Positions 32,262 to 41,140 of a DNA stretch of 41,545 nt are shown piece by piece. Every line of letters starts with the position of its first letter. Within the stretch, counting starts at the first letter, position 1. The notes under the pieces are model-generated. The model did not search any database, was not told the DNA's origin, and saw nothing but the letters and a program-made list of their open reading frames with translations. The DNA comes from Inediibacterium massiliense. GTDB taxonomy: Bacteria; Bacillota; Clostridia; Peptostreptococcales; Thermotaleaceae. Position numbers and translations under genes: made by a program. The DNA lies in NCBI RefSeq assembly GCF_001282725.1, contig NZ_LN876587.1, positions 265,494 to 307,038 on the forward strand, written 5' to 3'.

Positions 32262-35200
32262 GTGGAAAAATTTAAAGCTTTGTCCGATTTATCCATTGCA
32301 GATGTTCAAAATAATATTTCTAATGATTGGGATAAACAAGATATTCTTCATAAATGTGTAGAGACAAGAAAAGAAGGTAAGCCTTTTATATTTTATGAAG
32401 GACCTCCTACAGCAAATGGAAGACCTGGTATTCACCATGTTATTGCAAGAACTTTAAAGGATTCTGTATGTAGATATAAAACAATGACAGGCCATCAAGT
32501 AAAAAGAAAAGCAGGATGGGATACTCATGGACTTCCTGTAGAAATTGAAGTAGAAAAACAATTAAATTTATCTAATAAGCAAGAAATTGAAAATTATGGA
32601 ATGGATAAATTTAATGAAAAATGTAGAGAATCTGTATTTTCTTATGAAAGACAATGGAGAGAAATGACAAGAAGAATGGGTTATATGATTGATTTAGACA
32701 ATCCATATATTACTCTTGATAACAATTATATTGAATCTGTATGGTGGATCTTAAATAAGTTTTTTAAAGAAGATTATATCTATGAGGGACACAAGATATT
32801 ACCATATTGTCCAAGATGTGGAACAGGACTTGCTTCTCATGAAGTAGCACAAGGATATAAGGAAATAAAATCTAATACTGTTATTGTGGCATTCAAAAGA
32901 AAAGATGTTGATGAATATTTCTTGGTATGGACAACTACTCCATGGACATTATCTTCAAATGTTGCATTAGCTGTTCATCCAGGAGAGACTTATTTAAAAG
33001 TAAAAGCACAAGGAAATATTTATTATGTAGTTAGTCAGCTTGCAAATAAAGTATTGGGAGAAGATTATGAAGTACTTGAAAAACTAAAAGGAAAAGATTT
33101 AGAATATATGGAGTATGAACAATTAATGCCTTTTGTAGAACCAGATAAAAAAGCATTCTTTGTGACTGTAGCAGATTATGTTACTACAGATGATGGAACA
33201 GGTATTGTTCATATTGCACCAGCTTTTGGTGAAGATGACTATCAAGTAGGGAGAAAATATAATCTTCCAGTGATTCAGCCAGTTGATGAAAGTGGTAAAT
33301 ATACAACTACTCCTTGGGAAGGAAAGTTTGTAATGGATCCTGAGGTAGATGTAGATATTATCAAATGGCTTCACGCAGAAGGTAAATTATTCAAAAAAGA
33401 AAAAGTAGCCCATAATTATCCTCATTGTTGGAGATGTTCTACACCTCTTTTATATTATGCAAAACCAAGCTGGTATATAGAGATGACAAGACTAAAAGAT
33501 CAATTAATTGAAAATAATAATTCTGTCAATTGGTATCCAGATTATGTAGGAGAAAAGAGATTTGGAAATTGGTTAGACAACTTAAATGATTGGGCATTAT
33601 CTAGAAATAGATATTGGGGAACGCCTCTTAATATTTGGAGATGTGAATGCGGACATACTACATCTGTTGGATCAAGAAAAGAACTTGTAGAAAAAGCAAT
33701 AGAAAATATTGATGAGTCTATAGAACTACATAGACCATATGTAGATGACGTTCACTTAAAATGTGAAAAGTGTGGAGGCGGTATGACTAGAGTAACAGAA
33801 GTAATTGACTGTTGGTTTGACAGTGGTGCTATGCCTTATGCACAACAACATTATCCATTTGAAAACAAAGAAAATTTTGATGAAGAATTATTCCCAGCAG
33901 ACTTTATTTGTGAAGGAATTGATCAAACGCGTGGATGGTTTTATTCACTACTTGCTATTTCTACCTTTGTAAAAGGAAAATCTCCATACAAAAATGTATT
34001 GGTAAATAATTTAATCCTTGATAAAGAAGGAAGAAAAATGTCAAAATCCAAAGGAAATACGGTAGATCCATTTAAGTTGTTTGATCAGTATGGAGCAGAC
34101 GTATTAAGATGGTACCTACTTTATGTATCTCCTGCTTGGACACCAACAAGATTTGATGAAGATGGACTAAAAGAAGTACAAAGTAAATTCTTTGGAACAA
34201 TCAAAAATGTATATAATTTCTTTACATTATATGCTAATACAGATGAAATCAATCCAAAGGAATTCTTTGTACCTTATGAAAATCGCCCAGAATTAGATCA
34301 ATGGATTTTATCTAAATATAACAACCTAATCAAAGGTGTGAAAGCTGAACTTGCTCAATTTGATTTAACAAAAACAGTAAGAAAAATTCAAGATTTTGTA
34401 AGTGAAGATCTATCTAATTGGTATATTAGACGTTCTCGTAGACGTTTTTGGGATACTGAACTTTCAGAAGATAAAAAAGCAGTATACAATACAACTTATG
34501 AAATTTTAGTAGGAATTTCCAAACTGGTTGCACCGTTTGCACCATTTCTATCTGAAGAGATTTATAAAAATTTAACAGGAGAAGTTTCTGTACATCTTGC
34601 ATATTATCCTGAGGTAAGTGAAGAATTAATCAATGAAAAAGTAGAACAAAGAATGGATTTAGTAAGAGACTTAGTAGGATTAGGACGTGCAGCAAGAGAA
34701 AAAGAAAAAATAAAAGTACGTCAACCAATACAAAAGATTATGATTGATGGTGAATATGAAGAATTAATTAGTGATTTGGTGCCTTTAATGCAGGAAGAAC
34801 TAAATGTAAAAGATGTAGTATTTGAAAAAGAATTAAATCAATATATGAACTATAGTTTAAAACCAAACTTCAAAGTAGCAGGACCAATATTTGGAGCAAA
34901 AATAAAGCTTTTAGGAAAAGCATTAGGTCAAATGGATGCTTCCGTTGTGGTACCAAAGCTTGAAAATGGAGAAAGCATAGAGGCTTTAGTAGATGGAGAA
35001 ACATTAGAAATTACAAAGGATCATGTTTTAATTACTATAGCTGCAAAGACAGGTTTTACTGTTGAAATGATGAATAATTTATTTGTCATTTTAGATACAA
35101 CTCTTACAAAGGAATTAATAGATGAGGGATATGCAAGAGAATTTATTTCAAAGGTACAACAAATGAGAAAAAATAATGGCTATGAAATGATGGACAAAAT

Positions 35201-35369
35201 TCATATCTTCTTTGATGGAGATGATGAAATTACTAATGCTATAGAAATTCATAAAGATTACATTATGAGTGAGACATTAGCAGAAAAAATTGAAAAAGCC
35301 TCAGATGATACTTTTGAAAAACAAAATTTAAATGGTCATGATACCGGAATGAAATTAGAAAGACTATAA
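32262..35369 (+). CDS. ileS: isoleucyl-tRNA synthetase, eukaryal-like type 2
   Basis: 1035 residues starting with GTG after GAGAGGGTGA. The class I signatures are GIHHV at 56-60 (the HIGH site, in the form typical of type 2 IleS: NGRPGIHHVIARTLKD) and KMSKS at 592-596. The editing CP1 domain lies between, with TTPWTLSSNVALAVHPGE and TTDDGTGIVHIAPAFGEDD. The C-terminal anticodon-binding domain is long, without the terminal zinc-binding cysteines of type 1 bacterial IleS. Type 2 enzymes are known for mupirocin tolerance; this is family knowledge, not tested here. Control is by the T-box leader directly upstream. Confidence 0.96.
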   Translation: MEKFKALSDLSIADVQNNISNDWDKQDILHKCVETRKEGKPFIFYEGPPTANGRPGIHHVIARTLKDSVCRYKTMTGHQVKRKAGWDTHGLPVEIEVEKQLNLSNKQEIENYGMDKFNEKCRESVFSYERQWREMTRRMGYMIDLDNPYITLDNNYIESVWWILNKFFKEDYIYEGHKILPYCPRCGTGLASHEVAQGYKEIKSNTVIVAFKRKDVDEYFLVWTTTPWTLSSNVALAVHPGETYLKVKAQGNIYYVVSQLANKVLGEDYEVLEKLKGKDLEYMEYEQLMPFVEPDKKAFFVTVADYVTTDDGTGIVHIAPAFGEDDYQVGRKYNLPVIQPVDESGKYTTTPWEGKFVMDPEVDVDIIKWLHAEGKLFKKEKVAHNYPHCWRCSTPLLYYAKPSWYIEMTRLKDQLIENNNSVNWYPDYVGEKRFGNWLDNLNDWALSRNRYWGTPLNIWRCECGHTTSVGSRKELVEKAIENIDESIELHRPYVDDVHLKCEKCGGGMTRVTEVIDCWFDSGAMPYAQQHYPFENKENFDEELFPADFICEGIDQTRGWFYSLLAISTFVKGKSPYKNVLVNNLILDKEGRKMSKSKGNTVDPFKLFDQYGADVLRWYLLYVSPAWTPTRFDEDGLKEVQSKFFGTIKNVYNFFTLYANTDEINPKEFFVPYENRPELDQWILSKYNNLIKGVKAELAQFDLTKTVRKIQDFVSEDLSNWYIRRSRRRFWDTELSEDKKAVYNTTYEILVGISKLVAPFAPFLSEEIYKNLTGEVSVHLAYYPEVSEELINEKVEQRMDLVRDLVGLGRAAREKEKIKVRQPIQKIMIDGEYEELISDLVPLMQEELNVKDVVFEKELNQYMNYSLKPNFKVAGPIFGAKIKLLGKALGQMDASVVVPKLENGESIEALVDGETLEITKDHVLITIAAKTGFTVEMMNNLFVILDTTLTKELIDEGYAREFISKVQQMRKNNGYEMMDKIHIFFDGDDEITNAIEIHKDYIMSETLAEKIEKASDDTFEKQNLNGHDTGMKLERL

Positions 35370-35398
35370 AAAAATCAGCCTTAGTGCTGATTTTTTTT
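35368..35398 (+). terminator. terminator of ileS
   Basis: AAAAAATCAGC, loop CTTAGT, GCTGATTTTTTTT; the stem begins at the ileS stop codon and ends in a run of eight T. Confidence 0.9.
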
Positions 35399-35479
35399 AA
35401 AGTTTGAGGAATTGCATTGTAGAATAATTTTCATTATGGTAAAATATTTGGAAACAAAGAAGCGATGTTGGGGGATATT

Positions 35480-37195
35480 ATGTGTGGAATTGATGAAAAA
35501 AAAATAAAAATTGCTGAAAAAATATTAGAGAATACAAAGGAAGGTATTGTTATTACAAACGTTAAAGGGGATATAGAGTGGGTAAATCCTGCATTTACAA
35601 TTATTACAGGATATGAAAAGGAAGAAGTGTTGGGAAAAAACCCACGAATATTAAAATCTAAAAGACATGATTCATTATTTTATAAAAATATGTGGAGAAG
35701 TATTAGTCAAAAAGGTTTTTGGCAAAATCAAATTTGGAATAGAAGAAAAGATGGGGAAACTTACCTAGAGTGGCTAACCATAGCATCGGTTTTAAATGAT
35801 AGGGGAAAAATTACTCATTACATTTCAGTATTTCATGATTTGACAGAATCCATGCTCAAAGAAGAATATATTAAGTATCAAGCAAATTATGATGCACTGA
35901 CAGGCCTTCCAAATCGGTATCTCTTAAAAGATCGAATAGATCGTGCTTTGACTCATGCTTGTAAGAATAAAAAAATATTAGCTGTCTTTTTTTTAGATGT
36001 GGATCGGTTTAAGAGAATTAATGAAACATTAGGACATCATGTAGGAGATGTATTAATTCAAAAAATAGGAAAACGATTAAAAGAATGTATGGATGAAGAG
36101 GATACAGTAGGAAGATTAGGTGGAGATGAATTTATCATCATACTGGAAGAGGAAGAAAGTGCTAATCATATCATTAAAAAGGCACAAAAAGTTTTAGACA
36201 TCTTTCATACTCCTTTTTTATTAAATGGATATACAAATTATATTACAGCTAGTATGGGGATTAGTATTTATCCATCAGATGGAGAAAATGCAGATCATTT
36301 AATAAAAAATGCAGAGACAGCCATGTATAGAGCAAAAGCAAAAGGAAAAAATGGATATCAACTATATACAGCAAAGATGAATCAAAAAGCATTAGAAAAG
36401 TTAACTATAGAAAATGATATGTATAAAGCATTAGAACAAAAAGAATTTGTTCTTTATTATCAACCACAAGTAGAAGCTATTACAGGAGCAATCATAGGAG
36501 TAGAAGCTTTGATTCGGTGGAATCATCCCAAAAGAGGAATGATTGGCCCGGGAGAATTTATTCCACTAGCAGAAGAAACAGGTTTTATTGTTCCATTAGG
36601 AGAATGGGTTATTTATGAAGCTTGTAGACAAGGTACAATTTGGGAAGAAAAGGGGATCGAAGGAGTACAAATATCAGTAAATTTGTCGCCTTTACAATTT
36701 CAACAAAAAAATATTATAGAGAAAATAAAAAAGATATTAGAAAACACAGGCATGAAGGCAGAGAATTTAGAAGTAGAAATTACTGAAAGTGGTGCTATGA
36801 TTGATCCAGAATTTACAATAGACCTTTTAAAAGAGATGAAAAAAATGAATATAAAGGTTGCCATTGATGATTTTGGAACCGGATATTCTTCATTGTCGTA
36901 TTTTACTAAATTTCCTATAGATAAGATGAAAATAGATCAATCTTTTATTAGAAACATATGGAGTGATGAAAGAAATAAAGCGGTTGTTTTAGCTATTATA
37001 AAAATTGCTAAAAGCCTTGGGTTATCTTGTATTGCAGAAGGAGTAGAAACACAAGAGGAACTAGATCTTTTAATAGAATATGAATGTGAGCAAATACAAG
37101 GATATTTTTATAGCCCTCCTATATCAGCAGAATCTTTTGAAGAACTATACAAAAATTCTAATGTAGCTATGGCAATTAACAATGGAGAAAACTAA
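35480..37195 (+). CDS. PAS-GGDEF-EAL cyclic-di-GMP protein
   Basis: 571 residues, cytosolic, no membrane segment. PAS domain at about 10-125 (ILENTKEGIVITNVKGDIEW), GGDEF domain at about 130-300 with GGDEF intact at 214-218, and EAL domain at about 315-565 with EAL at 342-344, EITES, DDFGTGYSSL, KIDQSF and AEGVET all present. Both the cyclase and phosphodiesterase active sites therefore look intact; which one dominates cannot be read from sequence. The start is uncertain: ATG at 35465 has almost no ribosome site, while ATG at 35480 follows GGGGGAT. It stands as a single-gene unit between two terminators. Confidence 0.92.
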   Translation: MCGIDEKKIKIAEKILENTKEGIVITNVKGDIEWVNPAFTIITGYEKEEVLGKNPRILKSKRHDSLFYKNMWRSISQKGFWQNQIWNRRKDGETYLEWLTIASVLNDRGKITHYISVFHDLTESMLKEEYIKYQANYDALTGLPNRYLLKDRIDRALTHACKNKKILAVFFLDVDRFKRINETLGHHVGDVLIQKIGKRLKECMDEEDTVGRLGGDEFIIILEEEESANHIIKKAQKVLDIFHTPFLLNGYTNYITASMGISIYPSDGENADHLIKNAETAMYRAKAKGKNGYQLYTAKMNQKALEKLTIENDMYKALEQKEFVLYYQPQVEAITGAIIGVEALIRWNHPKRGMIGPGEFIPLAEETGFIVPLGEWVIYEACRQGTIWEEKGIEGVQISVNLSPLQFQQKNIIEKIKKILENTGMKAENLEVEITESGAMIDPEFTIDLLKEMKKMNIKVAIDDFGTGYSSLSYFTKFPIDKMKIDQSFIRNIWSDERNKAVVLAIIKIAKSLGLSCIAEGVETQEELDLLIEYECEQIQGYFYSPPISAESFEELYKNSNVAMAINNGEN

Positions 37196-37207
37196 ATTTT
37201 TTACATA

Positions 37208-37236
37208 AAAAATAGTAGCATTATGCTACTATTTTT
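37208..37236. terminator. bidirectional terminator
   Basis: AAAAATAGTAGC, loop ATTAT, GCTACTATTTTT. It serves the c-di-GMP gene on the plus strand and the DUF4397 gene on the minus strand. Confidence 0.88.
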
Positions 37237-37870
37237 AATAAGAACTTTTATCTAATGCTGTGATGATTTGAAGAGGAGCTTTTTTATTACCAAGACCTAC
37301 AGCATATACCGTATAGTATCTATTGGGTTTTAGGTTTTGATTAGGAGCTGTAAGGACTATTTTATTTGTGCCAGCCAATCTAATTTGGAGAGTATGATTA
37401 CCGGGATTGATAGCAAGATTGGAGCTAATTTCTCTAAATCCTATATTTCTAAATAAAATAGTTCCATTTCCTAAAGTAAGATCTACTTTAGGGGCGTTAG
37501 GAGATAAATGAACAAATTTAATTTGTGTTTTCCCAGGAAGCATAGGAGATGCTGTGTCAGGAATGACAAGAGGGCGAAGATCTCGTAATGTTCCAGTAGC
37601 AGCAATAGTATAATTTTGATTCGGCATGACATCTATAACGGTATTTATTACAGGTGTGTCTTTTTTGCCAGTAGGAAAAACCAAAATTGTATATTTCCCA
37701 GGAATGATAGACAAATATGGTGTAAATTCTTTATATTTAAGATTTTTTGCAATTAATGCACCATTAGCATATACATCTACACCAGGAGCATCAGGAGATG
37801 CATGAAATACTCTAACATAGCTAGGCATAGGAGTCATTTGATAGTAGGGCATATAAGGATAATACATCAT
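37235..37870 (-). CDS. DUF4397 protein with two repeats
   Basis: 211 residues. After a Tyr/Pro/Met-rich start (MMYYPYMPYYQMTPMPSY), two DUF4397 modules follow: YVRVFHASPDAPGVDVYANG and IKFVHLSPNAPKVDLTLGNG, each with the conserved H-A/L-S-P-x-A-P-x-V-D motif. No signal peptide is visible, unlike many secreted DUF4397 proteins. Its position downstream of a GerQ-like and a CwlJ-like gene and its Tyr/Pro-rich N-terminus suggest a spore surface protein, but this is inference. GAGGTGATCAATC precedes the ATG. Confidence 0.82.
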   Translation of the reverse strand: MMYYPYMPYYQMTPMPSYVRVFHASPDAPGVDVYANGALIAKNLKYKEFTPYLSIIPGKYTILVFPTGKKDTPVINTVIDVMPNQNYTIAATGTLRDLRPLVIPDTASPMLPGKTQIKFVHLSPNAPKVDLTLGNGTILFRNIGFREISSNLAINPGNHTLQIRLAGTNKIVLTAPNQNLKPNRYYTVYAVGLGNKKAPLQIITALDKSSY

Positions 37871-37938
37871 GATTGATCACCTCTTTTTGTATTTACCATA
37901 TAAATATGAAAAAAATAACAATTGTGTGACAAAAGAAG

Positions 37939-37966
37939 AGACTACTTACGAAAAGTTAAGTAGTCT
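37939..37966 (-). terminator. stem-loop terminator of the GerQ-like gene
   Basis: AGACTACTTA and TAAGTAGTCT, 10 bp with an 8-base loop, 9 bases after the gene's stop; on the minus strand it is followed by TCTTCTTTTG, a moderate T-tract. Confidence 0.65.
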
Positions 37967-37974
37967 ATCAATGA

Positions 37975-38358
37975 TCATTTGAATATTCTTACAAATTTAA
38001 TAGAATAAATATCACATAAAACAAGATCATCCGTTTCAGGTTCTTGAAGAATAATATAGCTAATTCCTACATCCATTAAAGTCCCTTCTCTATCAATTAG
38101 CATATTTGTTCCAATTAAAAATTCTACTTTTACATATTGACCAATTTGCGTTCTTAAGTACCCTTGTGTATAATTGATATCATCTTGAATAGGTGTACTA
38201 GGTCCTATTACAAATTCGGGAGGAGCTGGAGTAGTGGGCATATCTATAGGTGGTTGAACAGGGGGAGTCATAGGTCGATCTGGTTGTATGGGAACATTAG
38301 GTTCCATTGGCATTTGTGGCATCATTGGATAATAATTAGAGTAAAAATCATTAAACAT
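37975..38358 (-). CDS. GerQ-like spore coat protein with Pro/Met-rich N-terminus
   Basis: 127 residues. The first 55 are Pro/Met-rich (YYPMMPQMPMEPNVPIQPD). The rest, GYLRTQIGQYVKVEFLIGTN then IDREGTLMDVGISYIILQEP and LVLCDIYSIKFVRI, follows the strand pattern of the GerQ C-terminal domain, which ends in a similar LxIYxxxxxF segment. In Bacillus, GerQ is cross-linked into the coat and is needed for CwlJ. The neighbouring cwlJ-like gene 40 bases upstream supports this pairing. Similarity to GerQ is moderate and judged by eye. Confidence 0.6.
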   Translation of the reverse strand: MFNDFYSNYYPMMPQMPMEPNVPIQPDRPMTPPVQPPIDMPTTPAPPEFVIGPSTPIQDDINYTQGYLRTQIGQYVKVEFLIGTNMLIDREGTLMDVGISYIILQEPETDDLVLCDIYSIKFVRIFK

Positions 38359-38398
38359 AAAATGGCCTCCTTAAATTAAGTAATTTTAATATATGAAA

Positions 38399-38842
38399 TT
38401 AAGTTTGTGCATAAAGCTCTGTAGGATTATAAAAGCAATGCTGTAGAACTCGAACTTGAAAGCTTCCGCTTCCATTTCTTGGGAAAATGTTTGGACAAGC
38501 AGGCTTAAATGGATTAAAATACCATAGGGAATATCCTATCGTAAACAATCTATTTCCTGCTATTGCCCAATCGGCTATATCATAATGAATTTGCTCTGGT
38601 GGATTGGACCAAATAGTTTGGGGATTGGGTTTTCCTGCTAAAACAGAACGCATGCAGTCAAATTGTCCTTGTTGAGTAATAATTTTTCGAATATCTCCTT
38701 GACCTATCCGATGATATTCTCCATAGGGAACTCGTACACGGTTCATAATTACTGTAGCTACAGCTTTCATTCCGTTTTCCCCTTCTCCGCCAGCTTCACA
38801 TCGGATAATTCTAGCTAAAAGTTCTCTGTCTGAATAAGCCAT
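38399..38842 (-). CDS. cwlJ: CwlJ/SleB-family cortex-lytic hydrolase
   Basis: 147 residues. The Hydrolase_2 domain fills the protein: ELLARIIRCEAGGEGENGMK with the catalytic glutamate E16, AVATVIMNRV, and the C-terminal GYSLWYFNP. There is no signal peptide and no peptidoglycan-binding domain, which is the CwlJ rather than the SleB form. Known role: lysis of spore cortex during germination, located at the coat-cortex boundary. It is first in a minus-strand group with the GerQ-like and DUF4397 genes; cwlJ-gerQ pairing is known in Bacillus. GAGGTGAACC precedes the ATG. Confidence 0.9.
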   Translation of the reverse strand: MAYSDRELLARIIRCEAGGEGENGMKAVATVIMNRVRVPYGEYHRIGQGDIRKIITQQGQFDCMRSVLAGKPNPQTIWSNPPEQIHYDIADWAIAGNRLFTIGYSLWYFNPFKPACPNIFPRNGSGSFQVRVLQHCFYNPTELYAQT

Positions 38843-39025
38843 ATTTGGTTCACCTCATTTATATGAAGATTTACTTTCAGCATATGAAAAATTTCATAAT
38901 GATACTATCAATTTATGCACCAAATAAAAAATTGCTACTGAATTATATATAAAATCATTGAAAAAGAATAGAAAATCATATATTTTTAAAAGAGGTATAT
39001 AAAAATAGATTTAGGAGTGAAAGAA

Positions 39026-39790
39026 ATGAAAATTTATTCTTGGAATGTAAATGGAATAAGGGCTGTTCAAAAAAAAGGATTTGTAGAGTGGGTGCAAAGT
39101 GAAGAGCCTGATATTTTATGTATACAAGAAACGAAAGCAAATGTTGAGCAATTAGAGGACACACTTATTCATATTAAAGGATATTATTCATATTTTCATA
39201 GTGCCAAAAGAAAAGGATATAGTGGAGTAGCTGTTTATACAAAAGAAAAACCTAAATTTGTACATGAGAAAATAGGAATTGATAAATTTGATGAAGAAGG
39301 AAGAATTCTTATTTTAGAATATGAGTGTTTTACACTTCTTAATATTTATTTTCCAAATGGACAAAAAGATGATGAAAGACTTTCTTACAAATTAGAGTTT
39401 TATGATTTTATTTTAGAGTATTGTGAGAAACTAAAAAAACAAGGGAAAAAGTTAGTCATTTGTGGAGATTATAATACAGCACATAAAGACATAGATTTAA
39501 AAAATCCAAAAGCTAATGAAGATCGATCAGGATTTTTACCTATTGAAAGAGCATGGATTGATAAATTTATCTCTTATGGATACATAGATACTTTTAGATA
39601 TATTTATCCAGAGACAATAAAATATTCTTGGTGGAGTTATAGATTTAACGCACGAAAAAATAATGCTGGATGGAGAATCGATTATCATTTTGTATCAGAT
39701 AATTTGATCAATAAAGTAAAAGATGCACAAATTCTAAATGAGGTAGAAGGATCAGACCATTGTCCTGTAACAATTGATTTAGATCTATAA
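39026..39790 (+). CDS. exoA: exodeoxyribonuclease III / AP endonuclease
   Basis: 254 residues, Mg-dependent AP endonuclease of base excision repair. Motifs are SWNVNGIRAV at 5-14, QETKA with E35, GDYNTAHKDIDL, the NPKANEDRSGFLP loop and the terminal SDHCPV (D244, H245). A longer frame begins with GTG at 39017, which lies at the end of the AGGAG site; the ATG at 39026 is 8 bases after it. Its stop codon directly touches the next frame, so it forms an operon with the helicase gene. Confidence 0.95.
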   Translation: MKIYSWNVNGIRAVQKKGFVEWVQSEEPDILCIQETKANVEQLEDTLIHIKGYYSYFHSAKRKGYSGVAVYTKEKPKFVHEKIGIDKFDEEGRILILEYECFTLLNIYFPNGQKDDERLSYKLEFYDFILEYCEKLKKQGKKLVICGDYNTAHKDIDLKNPKANEDRSGFLPIERAWIDKFISYGYIDTFRYIYPETIKYSWWSYRFNARKNNAGWRIDYHFVSDNLINKVKDAQILNEVEGSDHCPVTIDLDL

Positions 39791-39811
39791 ATGAAAAAAG
39801 GAGCGTTATGG

Positions 39812-40972
39812 ATGAAAACATTTTCAAATTATACATTAAAAGATTTTATCATTAATAATTTACAAAAAAATAATATAGTAAGTCCTACCCCTATTCAAGA
39901 GACAACACTTTCTCATACTTTAGAAGGAATAGACTTAATAGGAAAGGCAAAAACAGGTACAGGAAAGACATTAGCATATCTTCTACCTATGATTCAAAAA
40001 ATAGATACTTCTTCAAAAGATATACAAACTTTAGTATTAGCACCAACAAAAGAATTAAGTATTCAAATTAAAAATGAGGCACAAAAAATTATAGAGGGAA
40101 CTTCTATTCGTATAGAAGCTATTGTAGAGGGAATGAAGATAGAAAAGCAGCTAGACCAAATGAAAAATAAGCCTCATATAATTATTGCAACACCAGGAAG
40201 ATTTGTTCATCTTATGAGTATAAAAAAAATAAAACTTCATGAAGTAAAGATTGTTGCACTAGATGAAGTAGATGAAATATTAAAAGCAGGGCTTTTAGAT
40301 AAAGTTCAATTTATTATGAATCATACTTTAAAGGACAAGCAGATATTAAGTTTTTCTGCAACTATTTCTAAAGAAGCAAAAGATGTATTAACAAAATGGA
40401 TGAAAAACCCTGTTGTCACTTATTTAGATAAAGATGAGCCTATTCCATCTAAAATTTATCATCAATATATGGTTACAAAAGCTTCTAAAAAAACAGATGC
40501 CCTAGAACAAATTTTAAAATCAATCAAGCCTTCAAAGAGTTTGGTTTTTATTAATCGAAATGAAAATGTAGATCGTTTTGTAAAAGAATTAAAAAGCTTA
40601 GGATTTTTAGTAGGAGGCATTCAGACGAGAACAAAAAATCAAGATAGACAAAATACCCTTACACAATTTAATAAAGGAAAAATAAAAATATTAGTTACAA
40701 CAGATCTTTTTACAAGGGGGATGGACTTTCAAAAGGTAAGTCATGTATTTAATATGGATCTTCCTTTTAATGAAACAGATTATCTTCATCGTGCAGGACG
40801 TACAGGAAGAATTGGACAAGAAGGAACAGTGATCAATATTGTTAGAGATCGAGAAAAATTTATTTTGTATAAGATGATGAAAAAGTTGAATATCAAAGTA
40901 GAACATGTAGATGTAATAAATGGAAAAATAGTTTTTATAAAGGATGTTATTAAAAGAAAGAATAGTAAATAA
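39812..40972 (+). CDS. DEAD-box RNA helicase
   Basis: 386 residues. Q-motif with PTPIQE (25-30), Walker A AKTGTGKT (46-53), PTKEL, TPGR, motif II written DEVD instead of DEAD, motif III SAT, and the second RecA domain with TTDLFTRGMDF and HRAGRTGRIGQEG. It is shorter than CshA or DbpA and has no C-terminal RNA-binding extension. The frame starts with an ATG at 39791 touching the exoA stop, but AAGGAG lies after it; the ATG at 39812 (8 bases after AAGGAG) is chosen. No terminator is evident in the 168 bases that follow. Confidence 0.93.
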   Translation: MKTFSNYTLKDFIINNLQKNNIVSPTPIQETTLSHTLEGIDLIGKAKTGTGKTLAYLLPMIQKIDTSSKDIQTLVLAPTKELSIQIKNEAQKIIEGTSIRIEAIVEGMKIEKQLDQMKNKPHIIIATPGRFVHLMSIKKIKLHEVKIVALDEVDEILKAGLLDKVQFIMNHTLKDKQILSFSATISKEAKDVLTKWMKNPVVTYLDKDEPIPSKIYHQYMVTKASKKTDALEQILKSIKPSKSLVFINRNENVDRFVKELKSLGFLVGGIQTRTKNQDRQNTLTQFNKGKIKILVTTDLFTRGMDFQKVSHVFNMDLPFNETDYLHRAGRTGRIGQEGTVINIVRDREKFILYKMMKKLNIKVEHVDVINGKIVFIKDVIKRKNSK

Positions 40973-41122
40973 AAAAGAGGTATACATATAAAAAGAAAGA
41001 CTTGTGGTAATAAGTCAAGATAGAAAAAGATAGGTTTTGATTAAACTTACAATAATATTTTCTAAAAAAGTCAGCACTTAATAAACCTAAGGTAAATTAG
41101 GATTAAAACGAAAGGATTGCGC

Positions 41123-41139
41123 ATCGAATATTATTCGAT
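41123..41139. repeat. hairpin at the 3' end of the IS110-family element
   Basis: ATCGAAT, ATT, ATTCGAT is a perfect 7-bp stem directly after the transposase stop. A wider pair, GAAAGGA (41110-41116) with TCCTTTC (41149-41155), surrounds it. It may mark the non-coding end of the insertion sequence. Confidence 0.5.
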
Positions 41140-41140
41140 A

